Shown: positions 35,820 through 44,414 of the stretch, one piece after another
Layout: the number at the start of each line of letters is the position of its first letter
How positions within the stretch are numbered: the stretch's first letter is position 1
Assembly (NCBI GenBank): GCA_024640845.1
Contig: JAHEEE010000145.1
Coordinates: 83,193 to 147,192, forward strand
Direction: 5' to 3'
DNA length: 64,000 nt
Origin: Myxococcales bacterium
GTDB taxonomy: Bacteria; Myxococcota_A; Polyangia; Polyangiales; Houyiibacteriaceae
The notes under the pieces: generated by a model
The model's database searches: none
What the model was told of the DNA's origin: nothing
What the model saw: only the letters and a program-made list of their open reading frames with translations
Made by a program: the position numbers and the translations under genes

Positions 35820-37802
35820 CTATTCGAGGAGCTCGTAGACGTTGAGGCCCTGGCGTACCAGCTCCAGACGTTCCTGACACTCTGGGCGGGTGACGAAACG
35901 TGGCAAGAACTTCGGCGGGTCGAGCACGTGACGGCTCTGCAGCTCGCGCACGATCGGAATGTGTTTGGCCGCGATCTTTCCGACGAAGAGCGGCTCGAAC
36001 TCGCCCCCGTTTCGCAAATATTCGAGGACGGTCAGGAGCCCTCGTAGGTAGATGCAGTCCTTGACGAGGCCGCCGCCGCGGAAGACACGGATCGTGATGT
36101 TGAACGCCTGTTGCCGAGAGAAGCCGTATCGACACAACAGCCGAAACACATCGATGAACGACGCACCATTGGTGAGCGCGTCGACACCAATCACCCGCGC
36201 CGCAAGGGTACGTAGCCTTGCGGGGGTCATTCCGCCGGCAAGGTACTCGGCGAGGACTGCGATTCCCTCTTGGAGCTCTTCGTACCCTGCGAAACCGTTC
36301 TGAAGCTGCTTGAAACGCTGTGCCTTGCCGTTGAAATACGTGACTAAGTGCGTTCCGATCTCATGCTGGATCAACGCATCGACGCGGTTGAGTGGAATCC
36401 TCGAGCGCGAGGGAACTAACAAACGCCCCTTCGATACCATCAGGCCCGAGCTGACACCGGGTACGACTTCGACCGTCCCATCGACCCCGTCCCAGATCTC
36501 GCGATAGTAGGCGACTTCCTCCCTTGCTTGCTTCGCGAACTCCTCGACCGGAATCGTGCCGCCGCCAGTAGGGGATCGCGTCGTGCTGGAGATCTGCTCC
36601 AGAATCCCTTCAGCGGAGCGCAAGAGCTCCTTCGAGACCCGCCCGTAGAGCAAGATGCTTCCTAGAAGAAACCTTGGGGTGCCACGGTCGTGCAGCATCG
36701 TGAGCTGCCGATCGAGCTCCTCTTGCTTCTGGCTGAAGAGGAACGAGATCGTCGGGTCCTCAATTTTCTCTAGCGGAATCGAGTAAAGCTTGCGCTTTGC
36801 GATGATCGGGTCGACGGAAAGAGGGCGATACCGAAACGGCGGCACCTTTTCGAAGTGGCTCTTGCGAAAACCATTCCACACCGCCTCGGTGTTGATCGGG
36901 TTCACTTCGAGCAGCAGATCGAAACGAGATGCGACCTCGTCGAGTCGGGCGTCGACATCCCACACGGCTCTCACGAGCGCGCGGCGCCCCAACGACTGGA
37001 AGTTTTTCGGCCGAAGGCTCGTGTCACGCTCGGCGAAATGAAAGAAAGCGTGCTTCAGGGCCGGACCGAGTCGACGCCGGAGATTCTTGAGGATGGTAGG
37101 GTAGACTTCGCCCCCACCCACCATCTGGTACACCGGCTCGACCTCGATCGTGATCTGAGCGCAGCCAAGCCGTCGCATCGCCTCGCTCTTCAGGAGGGGG
37201 CGTTCACGATGAGGAAATTCGCGGACGTTCTGGACGACTTCGACAGCAGCGCGCCGTCCACCGACTTCGATCGCTTTGAGATGCCGTTCCAGCACCTCGA
37301 TGATGGAGTCGATGTTGTAGCCTGGCGCCGAGCTGAACAACCGAAACGCGGGATGGGGATTGTCCTTCGAGCTCTCGACGACCGGAGGATGCTCCGGCGG
37401 ACGAGAACAGATCGCAACGATCAAGAATTGGTTCCCAAACGCCGGACGAACCGTCTCGGCCAGCGTTCGGACCAGCATCGCCGCCCGTTTTCGGCCGCCT
37501 TTCGCCGCAGAGGTGTAGAGATAGGAGGCCTCTGTGGTCACTAGCTGATTCGTGCCGGCGTCCCGTCGGTCTTCAGGCTCTACGTGCACGGCGATGAATG
37601 GCAGCGGCCGGTCGACGTGGAGCCTTCCATAGCCAGGCAGGGTTCGTCGCAATCGTGCCCCGCTCGCGACTCGCTCTCCGATGGCTTCAACGATCGCCTT
37701 GGTTTTCGAAGCGGCGGTCTTGTCCGACAGAGGCGCCGACTCCTTCTTCGCTCTCGGGCCCGACTTGTCGGGGCGTGCCGCTCGGGATCCCTTGCCGTCC
37801 AT
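35820..37802 (-). CDS. DUF1704 / QEGLA-motif zinc metallopeptidase-like protein
   Basis: 660 residues. The C-terminal half has the metal site HEIGTH (480-485, HEXXXH) followed by LQEGIAVLAEYLAGG (510-524), the motif behind the name 'flavohemoglobin expression-modulating QEGLA protein'. The DUF1704 domain is the same as in the mammalian tubulin carboxypeptidase MATCAP, so a carboxypeptidase-type activity is plausible. The N-terminal half (about 60-330) has FGase-like acid and His patches but no sure assignment. It follows the formylglutamate-hydrolase::ATP-grasp gene by 4 bp, so the two are one operon. Confidence 0.85.
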   Translation of the reverse strand: MDGKGSRAARPDKSGPRAKKESAPLSDKTAASKTKAIVEAIGERVASGARLRRTLPGYGRLHVDRPLPFIAVHVEPEDRRDAGTNQLVTTEASYLYTSAAKGGRKRAAMLVRTLAETVRPAFGNQFLIVAICSRPPEHPPVVESSKDNPHPAFRLFSSAPGYNIDSIIEVLERHLKAIEVGGRRAAVEVVQNVREFPHRERPLLKSEAMRRLGCAQITIEVEPVYQMVGGGEVYPTILKNLRRRLGPALKHAFFHFAERDTSLRPKNFQSLGRRALVRAVWDVDARLDEVASRFDLLLEVNPINTEAVWNGFRKSHFEKVPPFRYRPLSVDPIIAKRKLYSIPLEKIEDPTISFLFSQKQEELDRQLTMLHDRGTPRFLLGSILLYGRVSKELLRSAEGILEQISSTTRSPTGGGTIPVEEFAKQAREEVAYYREIWDGVDGTVEVVPGVSSGLMVSKGRLLVPSRSRIPLNRVDALIQHEIGTHLVTYFNGKAQRFKQLQNGFAGYEELQEGIAVLAEYLAGGMTPARLRTLAARVIGVDALTNGASFIDVFRLLCRYGFSRQQAFNITIRVFRGGGLVKDCIYLRGLLTVLEYLRNGGEFEPLFVGKIAAKHIPIVRELQSRHVLDPPKFLPRFVTRPECQERLELVRQGLNVYELLE

Positions 37803-37806
37803 GCTG

Positions 37807-39690
37807 CTACATGATCGCCATGCTGGCGTTATCGAACTGGCGTCCGTAGTACTCCATCGCGCGCGTCTTGCGCTCGAGGGCCTGCATCACCGCCTCGGAG
37901 AAGTTCACGTTCTCGAACTTCTGTGCACTTCCAAGCCCGCCTGGGCTGAACACGTTGATCTCCATCAACTTGTCACCGACGATGTCGAGGCCAACCAAGA
38001 ACATCCCATCACGCATGAGCTTCGGCCTGACGATCTCCACGAGCCTGAGCGCTTCCGGGCCGATTTCGGCGCGCGCCAGGCGCCCGCCTGCGTGTATGTT
38101 CGATCGCATGTCGCCACCTTGACGCACGCGCCGGAAGGCAGCGTACTTTCCGCGATGACGAAGGGCCTCGCCATTCATCACGAACAAGCGCGTATCGCCC
38201 TTCGCCGCCTCGGGTAGGTACTCCTGGGCGATCATGAAGCCATCGCGTGAGACGGAGTCGATCATTTGGTTCAGGTTGGGCACGTCGTCCGGTCGGACGA
38301 GAAAGACCCCGGCTCCCCCCGAGCCTTGGAGGGGCTTGAGCACGATGGTCCCACGATCCTTGGCGAAGGCTTTGATGTCCGCGCGATCTCGAGAAATGAC
38401 GGTCAACGGGCGGACTTCTGCCGGAAAGGTCTGGAAGTACATCTTGCTCGTCGCTCTCGACAGTCCGTCGGGATCGTTCAGAACGACCACTCCATGGCGC
38501 ATGGCTACCCGGCCGAACTGGATGCCGATGTTGGCCGCCCACGGTCGAGCGATTGCATCGGTCGAAGGGTCGTTCCGAAGCATGAGGACGTCGAGGTCAT
38601 CCACGGTCACCCGCTTTTCAATCGCGGCTTTCCCCTGAAGGTCCTTCAGGAACGATGCCCCGTTCTTGTAAATCTGCTTCGGGACCGACCTCGCGTTGGC
38701 GCGGATCTTCTCGTCAGCGTCATACGCGAAGTCGCCGACGCCCATGAGCCACACATCGTGCCCCATCTGGCGTGCCCGCATCGCGAGACGAACCGTGGTG
38801 TATCCCGCTTGCTCCGTCATCACATCGTTGACTACGAAACCGAGGCGCATCGCGCGGTGGGGCGCGCCTGTGCCCTTCTTCAGCTTCTTCTTCGGCTTCT
38901 TCATGGCTTTGAGTGCCGCCAGGACCGGCTCAACCGTGGATGCGAGCGCTCGCTTGATCTCTTCCATCGCCTCGCGGTCGGGTTCTCCGGTCCATTCATC
39001 CATGAAGAATTTCTTCACTTCGATGGCGAGGACACAGCCGGTATCCGGGAAATTCTCATGAACCCACTGTGGGAGCTGTCGTCCGACGAACTTCACGTTC
39101 TCTCGCACGTCCAGCCGTCGCCCTTGAAAGTCGTACTTGGAGAGAGCCTCCATGAATGCATCGACGACGGGCGCCCACTGGGCCCGGTTCATCGTGCCGG
39201 TGCCGACATTGACCTCCGGGTTCTTCTCGGGGTCGGCCGCCGGACCGTCCGATCCGTCTCGACGATGGTTGTAGCTGTGGAGGTCGAAGACTACGAAGCC
39301 GCCATATTCTCGCTCGAGACCGACCAGCACCTCTCTGAGCGCCGTATAGTATGCATCGTATTGGGCCAGGGATCGGTCGACGATGGCTTGTGGGAGGGGT
39401 TCTTTCCAAATATCGAGACCCCATGCATCATCCGGACCGAGATAGACCGCTTCGTGTCGTGCCCGGTTGAGGTCGACTTCGAAGCGAGAGTGCTGGGCGA
39501 TGAAGCGGGTCGGCGCAATCGACGTCCATTCGCCGGTAAACGGATCCTCTTCGCGGAGGCGATCTTGATCCGAGAGCTTGGCCAGGTCGCGCACCTCCGG
39601 GCGAAGCTCATGTCCGTTGTGTGACGCAACGGCCACGAAGGGGCCTTCACCCAATACTTGAGTCCATGCGCGTTCAAAGGCCTCCTGCAT
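37807..39690 (-). CDS. N-formylglutamate amidohydrolase::ATP-grasp ligase fusion
   Basis: 627 residues from the ATG at 39690, which has GGAGG eight bases upstream; an ATG at 39723 is weaker. Residues about 1-265 are an N-formylglutamate-amidohydrolase-like domain: SHNGHE, RFEVDLNRAR and VVFDLHSYNHRR. A Lys-rich linker (KKPKKKLKKG) leads to a glutathione-synthetase-like ATP-grasp (about 280-605): LRNDPSTDAIARPWAANIG, IVLKPLQGSGGAGVFLV, MIAQEYLP, MRSNIHAGG and LMEINVFSPGGLGSA. One chain therefore carries an amide-cleaving and an amide-forming domain. The ligase half is a paralogue of the 16.7 kb gene. Confidence 0.88.
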   Translation of the reverse strand: MQEAFERAWTQVLGEGPFVAVASHNGHELRPEVRDLAKLSDQDRLREEDPFTGEWTSIAPTRFIAQHSRFEVDLNRARHEAVYLGPDDAWGLDIWKEPLPQAIVDRSLAQYDAYYTALREVLVGLEREYGGFVVFDLHSYNHRRDGSDGPAADPEKNPEVNVGTGTMNRAQWAPVVDAFMEALSKYDFQGRRLDVRENVKFVGRQLPQWVHENFPDTGCVLAIEVKKFFMDEWTGEPDREAMEEIKRALASTVEPVLAALKAMKKPKKKLKKGTGAPHRAMRLGFVVNDVMTEQAGYTTVRLAMRARQMGHDVWLMGVGDFAYDADEKIRANARSVPKQIYKNGASFLKDLQGKAAIEKRVTVDDLDVLMLRNDPSTDAIARPWAANIGIQFGRVAMRHGVVVLNDPDGLSRATSKMYFQTFPAEVRPLTVISRDRADIKAFAKDRGTIVLKPLQGSGGAGVFLVRPDDVPNLNQMIDSVSRDGFMIAQEYLPEAAKGDTRLFVMNGEALRHRGKYAAFRRVRQGGDMRSNIHAGGRLARAEIGPEALRLVEIVRPKLMRDGMFLVGLDIVGDKLMEINVFSPGGLGSAQKFENVNFSEAVMQALERKTRAMEYYGRQFDNASMAIM

Positions 39691-39861
39691 ACTTCGCTCC
39701 TCCCCGATCAAAAAATCAGACATCTGTTGTCCCCGATCGCCGCTGACTTCGCAACCACATTACTGCGCAACGCCTTCTCTATCGCGCGGACAATTCCGCT
39801 GGGGCCGTGTTAGCGTCGCGCCATGGCGACTCAGTCTGACCAAGTGTTCTAGGAGGCGAGC

Positions 39862-41394
39862 GTGACGATGAGCCCGCACACACTCACCCGTAGCCTGGTG
39901 ATGGTGCTCGTCTTCGGGTCGAGCGTGTTCGGCCTTGCATCCGTTGGGACTGCTCAGACACTTCCTCAAATCGACCTCAACCAGTTTCGACCCTCCGAGC
40001 TCACAACCGACGGGTTCGCGGTCAGCCAACCGGATGGACAAGGGCACCTGCGGTTTGGCGTCCAGGTCTATTTCGACTTCGCGCGGGACCCATTGGAGCT
40101 ACGGGTCACCAACGGGCCGATTCCCGATCAGCGATTGCAGCTCGTTCACTCGCAGCTCACCGGTCATCTCGTCTGGAGTCTCGGTTTGTGGGAGCGATTG
40201 GTGATTTTCATGGACCTGCCGTACACGTTCATGCTCAACGACAGCCTGAACGATTCCCAGTTGGCGTTTCTCGATTCCATCGGACAGAGCGTGCTGGTTC
40301 CACGTGGCCGGGGCCTCGGGGACCTCTACGTTGGTGCTCGCGGCGTGCTGTACGGGACGCGCGAAGACATCTTCCAGATCGCCGCACAGGCGACGCTGAC
40401 GACCAACACGGCGTCTGCCTCGCGACCCGAGCAGAGCTATCTCGGCGAGCCAAACCAAGCTCCCAACATTGGCGGCTGGTTCGAGGTGCTGGCGAATTTC
40501 AACGCCGGGGACTACATCCGGATTCCGCTGAACGTTGGCTACAAGACCAACTTTCAGCAAGACCTGCCGTCCCTCGGCGTCGGCAACCAGCTCACGTTTG
40601 GCGCAGCCGTCCAAGCCCTGCTCGGGCAAGACCGATTCATGCTGACCGTTGAGACTTTCGGGCGCACCTCTGCGGATCGAACGAACGGATTTGGCGGCAT
40701 CCAGGAGTCGCCGGTTGAGATCCTCGGCGGGTTCAAGTTCCTGCATTCAAAGGGCTTTGCGACGGGCTTCGCCGGTACGGGGGGAGTGACGGCGGGCTAC
40801 GGAAATCCTGATTGGCGCCTGATCGGCATGATCGGATACACGATGCCGGGCAAGCAAGCGCCCGCCGCGCAGGAGCCAGAGCCCCGCCGCGAACAGGACA
40901 CCGACGGCGACGGCATTCTCGATCTGGACGATGCTTGTCCCAACGAACCCGGGCCGCCGGAGAACGACGGTTGCCCCGTGGAGCAGCAAGTAGTCATCGA
41001 GTCCGGAAGCCTCGAGATCGTCGACAAGATCTATTTCGACTTCGACAGCGCGAGGCTTCTGGAACAATCGTATCCCGTGCTGGACGGCATTGCCGAAGTG
41101 CTCATCGAACACCCCGAGATCGTGAACGTTCGCGTCGAAGGGCACACCGATTCGCGTGGCTCCGCCGAATACAACATGAAGCTCTCGCAGCGACGCGCGG
41201 AATCCGTGGTGCGATACCTCGTTCAACATGGAGGGGTCAGCAACGAGCGCATGGTTGCGCAGGGCTTCGGGGAGAGGCAACCGCTCTTACCCGACGCCCG
41301 AACCGAGGAAGAGCATGCTCGGAATCGGCGCGTGGAGTTCCATCTCACCGAGGAGGAAGGCACGGCCGGCGCTGAGGAAGAGACCGCGCCGTAG
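39862..41394 (+). CDS. OmpA-family outer membrane protein with TSP3-type calcium loop
   Basis: 510 residues from a GTG five bases after AGGAGG (ATG 39868 is the alternative). Signal peptide to about residue 33 (VFGLASVGTAQT). A beta-barrel-like region (about 40-335) is followed by a thrombospondin type-3 loop, DTDGDGILDLDDACPNEPG, then the OmpA peptidoglycan-binding domain: KIYFDFDSARLLEQSYPVL, VRVEGHTDSRGSAEYNMKLS and QRRAESVVRYL. It should link the outer membrane to the cell wall. A short Glu/Ala-rich tail closes it. Confidence 0.92.
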   Translation: MTMSPHTLTRSLVMVLVFGSSVFGLASVGTAQTLPQIDLNQFRPSELTTDGFAVSQPDGQGHLRFGVQVYFDFARDPLELRVTNGPIPDQRLQLVHSQLTGHLVWSLGLWERLVIFMDLPYTFMLNDSLNDSQLAFLDSIGQSVLVPRGRGLGDLYVGARGVLYGTREDIFQIAAQATLTTNTASASRPEQSYLGEPNQAPNIGGWFEVLANFNAGDYIRIPLNVGYKTNFQQDLPSLGVGNQLTFGAAVQALLGQDRFMLTVETFGRTSADRTNGFGGIQESPVEILGGFKFLHSKGFATGFAGTGGVTAGYGNPDWRLIGMIGYTMPGKQAPAAQEPEPRREQDTDGDGILDLDDACPNEPGPPENDGCPVEQQVVIESGSLEIVDKIYFDFDSARLLEQSYPVLDGIAEVLIEHPEIVNVRVEGHTDSRGSAEYNMKLSQRRAESVVRYLVQHGGVSNERMVAQGFGERQPLLPDARTEEEHARNRRVEFHLTEEEGTAGAEEETAP

Positions 41395-41417
41395 CTCGGT
41401 GACCGGCCGGGTCCCGT

Positions 41418-42512
41418 TCACGATCCAGTGAGCGTTACCGTGATCTCGCAGGCGTCGCCGGACCCACCGCCGCCGGAGGTTCCGCCGACACCGCCCGCGC
41501 CGCCGGTTGCACCCGCGCCGCCCGTTGCGCCGGACCCACCGAAGCCACCCATGCCGCCGGACGCGCCGGCACCGCCCGTGCCACCGGACCCACCGAAGCC
41601 ACCCATGCCGCCGGACGCGCCGGCACCGCCCGTGCCGCCGGACCCAGCGAAGCCGCCCATGCCGCCGGTCGCGCCGGCACCGCCTGTGCCGCCGGACCCA
41701 CCCGCGCCGCCGGTCGCGCCGGCACCGCCCGTGCCGCCGGACCCACCGAAGCCACCGACGCCGCCCGCGCCGCCTGTGCCACCGCCCGTGCCTCCCGTTC
41801 CTCCATCGTGAACGCAGCGAATCGCGACCGTCCAATCGTCGACGCAATGCTGAAAGCCGTCGTCACTTATCGAGATCGTCAGCGGATGGTCACCGAGCTC
41901 TTCACACGTATAGGAGGTTGCCGCATCCGAGGGCGCTGCGAAACTTCCACTGTCGGCGGTCCAGGCGTACTCGATGGTATCACCCTCTTCGTCTTCCGCT
42001 TGCGCGCGAACGTCGATCGTGTTGCCGATCGACGTCTGAAGCGGCGCCACGACCACCTTCGTGAGCTCGGCGCAGACGTTGCGCTTTCCGTTCACGCGAA
42101 CAGCACCGAAGCGCTTCCCTGGCGAGCATCGAAGGAGCACGCCGACCTCCGTCGACACGCCCTCCGTCACGTCGAACGAAGCAGAACCCCGGCACCTCGT
42201 CTCGCTATCCACGGAAGTCGCTGCGAGATCGACGGTATAGCCACCTGGCGGAAGACCGAATACCTCCACCGAAGGGGTTGTGCCGGGCGCCTGGGTGTTG
42301 ATCGCACCCACCATCGGGTCCATCCCGCCGCCGCTGATCAACCAGCTCACTTCGTCGATGACCACATCAGGTCGATCCGGGTCGATCTCAATTTGCAGAT
42401 CGACCTGCAGTGCGACCACACAAGGAACCCCCTTCAAGTTGGACTCACATGCGGCCGCCAGCAGGGCGGCGCCGGCCAATAGCGGTAGGACTAGCTTGTT
42501 GTGAAGGGCCAA
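41418..42512 (-). CDS. Gly-rich repeat lipoprotein, function unknown
   Basis: 364 residues. No family is recognised. It begins at a TTG with a signal peptide ending LLAAAC, so lipid attachment at Cys22 is predicted. Residues about 25-235 form two beta-rich segments: one with a PPGGYTVDLAATS strand pair and several Cys, the other resembling a PKD/Ig-like fold (IDVRAQAEDEEGDTIEYAWT). The last 115 residues are almost wholly Gly with Thr, Ala, Ser, Phe and Met, built from an 18-residue repeat, and end in CEITVTLTGS. Usually the Gly linker follows the lipobox; here it is C-terminal. The start codon lacks a good ribosome site. Confidence 0.7.
   Translation of the reverse strand: MALHNKLVLPLLAGAALLAAACESNLKGVPCVVALQVDLQIEIDPDRPDVVIDEVSWLISGGGMDPMVGAINTQAPGTTPSVEVFGLPPGGYTVDLAATSVDSETRCRGSASFDVTEGVSTEVGVLLRCSPGKRFGAVRVNGKRNVCAELTKVVVAPLQTSIGNTIDVRAQAEDEEGDTIEYAWTADSGSFAAPSDAATSYTCEELGDHPLTISISDDGFQHCVDDWTVAIRCVHDGGTGGTGGGTGGAGGVGGFGGSGGTGGAGATGGAGGSGGTGGAGATGGMGGFAGSGGTGGAGASGGMGGFGGSGGTGGAGASGGMGGFGGSGATGGAGATGGAGGVGGTSGGGGSGDACEITVTLTGS
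41460..41800. repeat. 54-bp tandem repeats encoding Gly-rich tail
   Basis: GAAGCC-phased copies start at 41541, 41595 and 41649, exactly 54 bp (18 codons) apart, with a further degenerate copy near 41748 after a 99-bp step and shorter derivatives on both sides. The unit encodes the pattern Gly-Gly-Phe-Gly-Gly-Ser-Gly-Gly-Thr-Gly-Gly-Ala-Gly-Ala-Ser-Gly-Gly-Met on the minus strand. Copies differ by few bases, so length variation between strains is likely. Confidence 0.9.
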
Positions 42513-42587
42513 GGGGTCGGAGGCTACCTCGGAAGCGCGTCCTTGGTAAACCCCGTCCAGACGTTCAATGAGGCGTTGAGCTCCGCG

Positions 42588-43541
42588 TCAGGCGACCATC
42601 TTGCGAAGGACACTCCCGTACCCTCGCTCGATGCACGCATGCTCGAGAAGCCCCCGCTCGTTCAACATCCGATGGAAGCGTGGAAGCTTGTAGTAGGGCA
42701 CGGTGATGACCAGATGGTGTTCGAGATGGTAGCCGACGTTGTGCGGCGCGAGGAGGGCGCGCTCCCACCAGCGAGTGAGGGTCGTGCGCGTGTTCCCAAA
42801 CGGGTCTCCCGGGTGCGGCGACGGGACCGCCGAGTGCTCCGCCATCGAACGAAGTCGAACGACCACTTTGTTCGTGGTGAGCCACGCGCCGAACCAAAGG
42901 AGGTACAGCATTGGATGTCCGACCGACCATAGAATCCCGAACAGGATGCCGTTCGTCACGAGTGTGCCGAGGACCATGCGTATCATGCGTTCCCGATTGA
43001 GGCGCATGGGTAGCGTCCCTTGCCCCACATCCTGCCTGCGAATCACCTTGTACGCGATATAGCTGGTGCCGATCAGCTGCTTCAGCCCAGTTAGGCCGAA
43101 AAGATCCCTCGCGATCTTGCGTGCCATGCTCGCCTTCGAGACGGGAAAGCCCTCGGCCAGTCCGCGATCCGGGTCGGTGTCGCCCCAGGTCTTGCCATGG
43201 TGGTCGAGGTGGTGGGGTCGATACATGTCAGCGCTCAGGTAGAGCGGATAGGCCGCAAGCCAGTTGCCCACCCAGTCGTTGAGCTTGCGGTTGTTGAAGA
43301 GGGTCCGATGCGACGCTTCGTGAAGGACGACGGCCAAGCCGAGTTGGCGAGTGCCAATCACGACCAAGGCGAAGAGTATCGTGAAGACGTTCGGGAAATA
43401 AGCGACGATTCCCATCGCTGCAGCGATCGTGCCGTAGTCCACCACGAGCGTCAGCCAGCCCCGCCAATCGCTGTGCTCCCGCAGGTCCGCGATTTCTTCC
43501 TTGGTGAACGCTTGTCGCCAATCCGAGGTCGACGTGCTCAT
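42588..43541 (-). CDS. Membrane fatty acid desaturase
   Basis: 317 residues with four hydrophobic segments and the three histidine boxes of membrane di-iron desaturases: HEASH, HHLDHH and HNVGYHLEHH. The enzyme would insert a double bond in a fatty acyl chain, using oxygen and an electron donor; no reductase is encoded next to it. Its ATG overlaps the stop of the PaaX-family regulator by ATGA, so regulator and enzyme are translated from one message. The Gly-rich lipoprotein gene follows 75 bp downstream on the same strand. Confidence 0.93.
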   Translation of the reverse strand: MSTSTSDWRQAFTKEEIADLREHSDWRGWLTLVVDYGTIAAAMGIVAYFPNVFTILFALVVIGTRQLGLAVVLHEASHRTLFNNRKLNDWVGNWLAAYPLYLSADMYRPHHLDHHGKTWGDTDPDRGLAEGFPVSKASMARKIARDLFGLTGLKQLIGTSYIAYKVIRRQDVGQGTLPMRLNRERMIRMVLGTLVTNGILFGILWSVGHPMLYLLWFGAWLTTNKVVVRLRSMAEHSAVPSPHPGDPFGNTRTTLTRWWERALLAPHNVGYHLEHHLVITVPYYKLPRFHRMLNERGLLEHACIERGYGSVLRKMVA

Positions 43542-44347
43542 GCTGCTACCTCACTTTCAGTGAGACCGAGATACCGCCACCACAATCTCCGTCCGTTTTC
43601 GTCATACCGAACCATTTCTTCGACCAGCGCATCGCGCTCGGCGGCAGGCACCATTTGCGCGGGGAGCAACGGATCGAGCGCGACCCAGCGAATCACTTCT
43701 CGCCCGAGAAGAAACGCCTCGCGCATCGATTCCTCGAGAGGGAGCTCTTCTCGTCGCCGCATGCTGTCGCGGAGCCGGAGTCGGAGGTCCTGGTAGCCTA
43801 CGATGATCGCTTTGCAGTCCCACAAGCCAAGCGCGCGCGCAGTATCCTCTTCCGCGAGCTCGTCGAGACGCGTCACCAGTGCGCGCGACTCCAAACCGAG
43901 GCGCTCTAGCGTCGCCCTCGCTTCGTCCACCCCGCCGACCAGGTTGTTCGGGCGCACGTAGAGGCCGTCCTCGAGGCTGCGAAAGCCGAGAAGACGCAGG
44001 GCACGGCCCCGGCGTCCGAGCGCGGGTCGGTCGGTGCGACTCAGATGTCCGGTGACGACGCCGATCCACGACCCGTCCCATGCGGTCATTCGCTCGGCGA
44101 CCCGGCGCCATCCCATGACACGGTCGCTGAGATCCCGTGAACGCGGGCCGAGGCGGTAGAGCCCGCGAGATGGCGAATCGACGTCACCCGCAGCGCGCAT
44201 CTTGGCCAAGGTCACCCGCACGGTGTTGGCGCTGAAGCCAAAGAGCGCGCAGGCATCGATGAGCAGCGACACGCGAACCGACGGCTGTCGACCTGCGCGC
44301 GCGACAGACAACACCTCTGTCACGAGGCTCTTGGCGGTGACCTGCAT
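43538..44347 (-). CDS. PaaX-family transcriptional regulator
   Basis: 269 residues. N-terminal winged HTH with SLLIDACALFGFSANTVRVTLAKMRAAGDV and a wing LYRLGPRSRDLSDRV, the PaaX arrangement. The middle and C-terminal domains include MTAWDGSWIGVVTGHL, LLGFRSLEDGLYVRPNNL and RYDENGRRLWWRYLGL. PaaX itself represses phenylacetate catabolism and binds phenylacetyl-CoA. No paa genes are here; coupling to a desaturase suggests an acyl-CoA or fatty-acid ligand instead, which is inference. Confidence 0.88.
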   Translation of the reverse strand: MQVTAKSLVTEVLSVARAGRQPSVRVSLLIDACALFGFSANTVRVTLAKMRAAGDVDSPSRGLYRLGPRSRDLSDRVMGWRRVAERMTAWDGSWIGVVTGHLSRTDRPALGRRGRALRLLGFRSLEDGLYVRPNNLVGGVDEARATLERLGLESRALVTRLDELAEEDTARALGLWDCKAIIVGYQDLRLRLRDSMRRREELPLEESMREAFLLGREVIRWVALDPLLPAQMVPAAERDALVEEMVRYDENGRRLWWRYLGLTESEVAA

Positions 44348-44355
44348 CCGTCGAG

Positions 44356-44383
44356 ATATTAATTGAGATTACAGATTATGCAA
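44356..44383 (-). promoter_or_regulatory. Sigma-70-like promoter candidate for the PaaX/desaturase operon
   Basis: On the minus strand TTGCAT (44378-44383) and TAATAT (44356-44361) are separated by 16 bp, and the ATG of the PaaX-family gene starts 8 bp after the -10 box. The 67-bp gap is strikingly AT-rich for this genome. It also holds the direct repeat GATTA-CA-GATTA (44367-44378), possibly an operator overlapping the promoter. Confidence 0.45.
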
Positions 44384-44414
44384 ATTTTGACTAATAACAA
44401 ACGAGCTCCTCCGA

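Noticed and set aside
38266-39624. 452-aa open frame antisense to the FGase::ATP-grasp fusion
   Set aside because: Composition is typical of a complementary-strand shadow and the sense strand has clear catalytic motifs.
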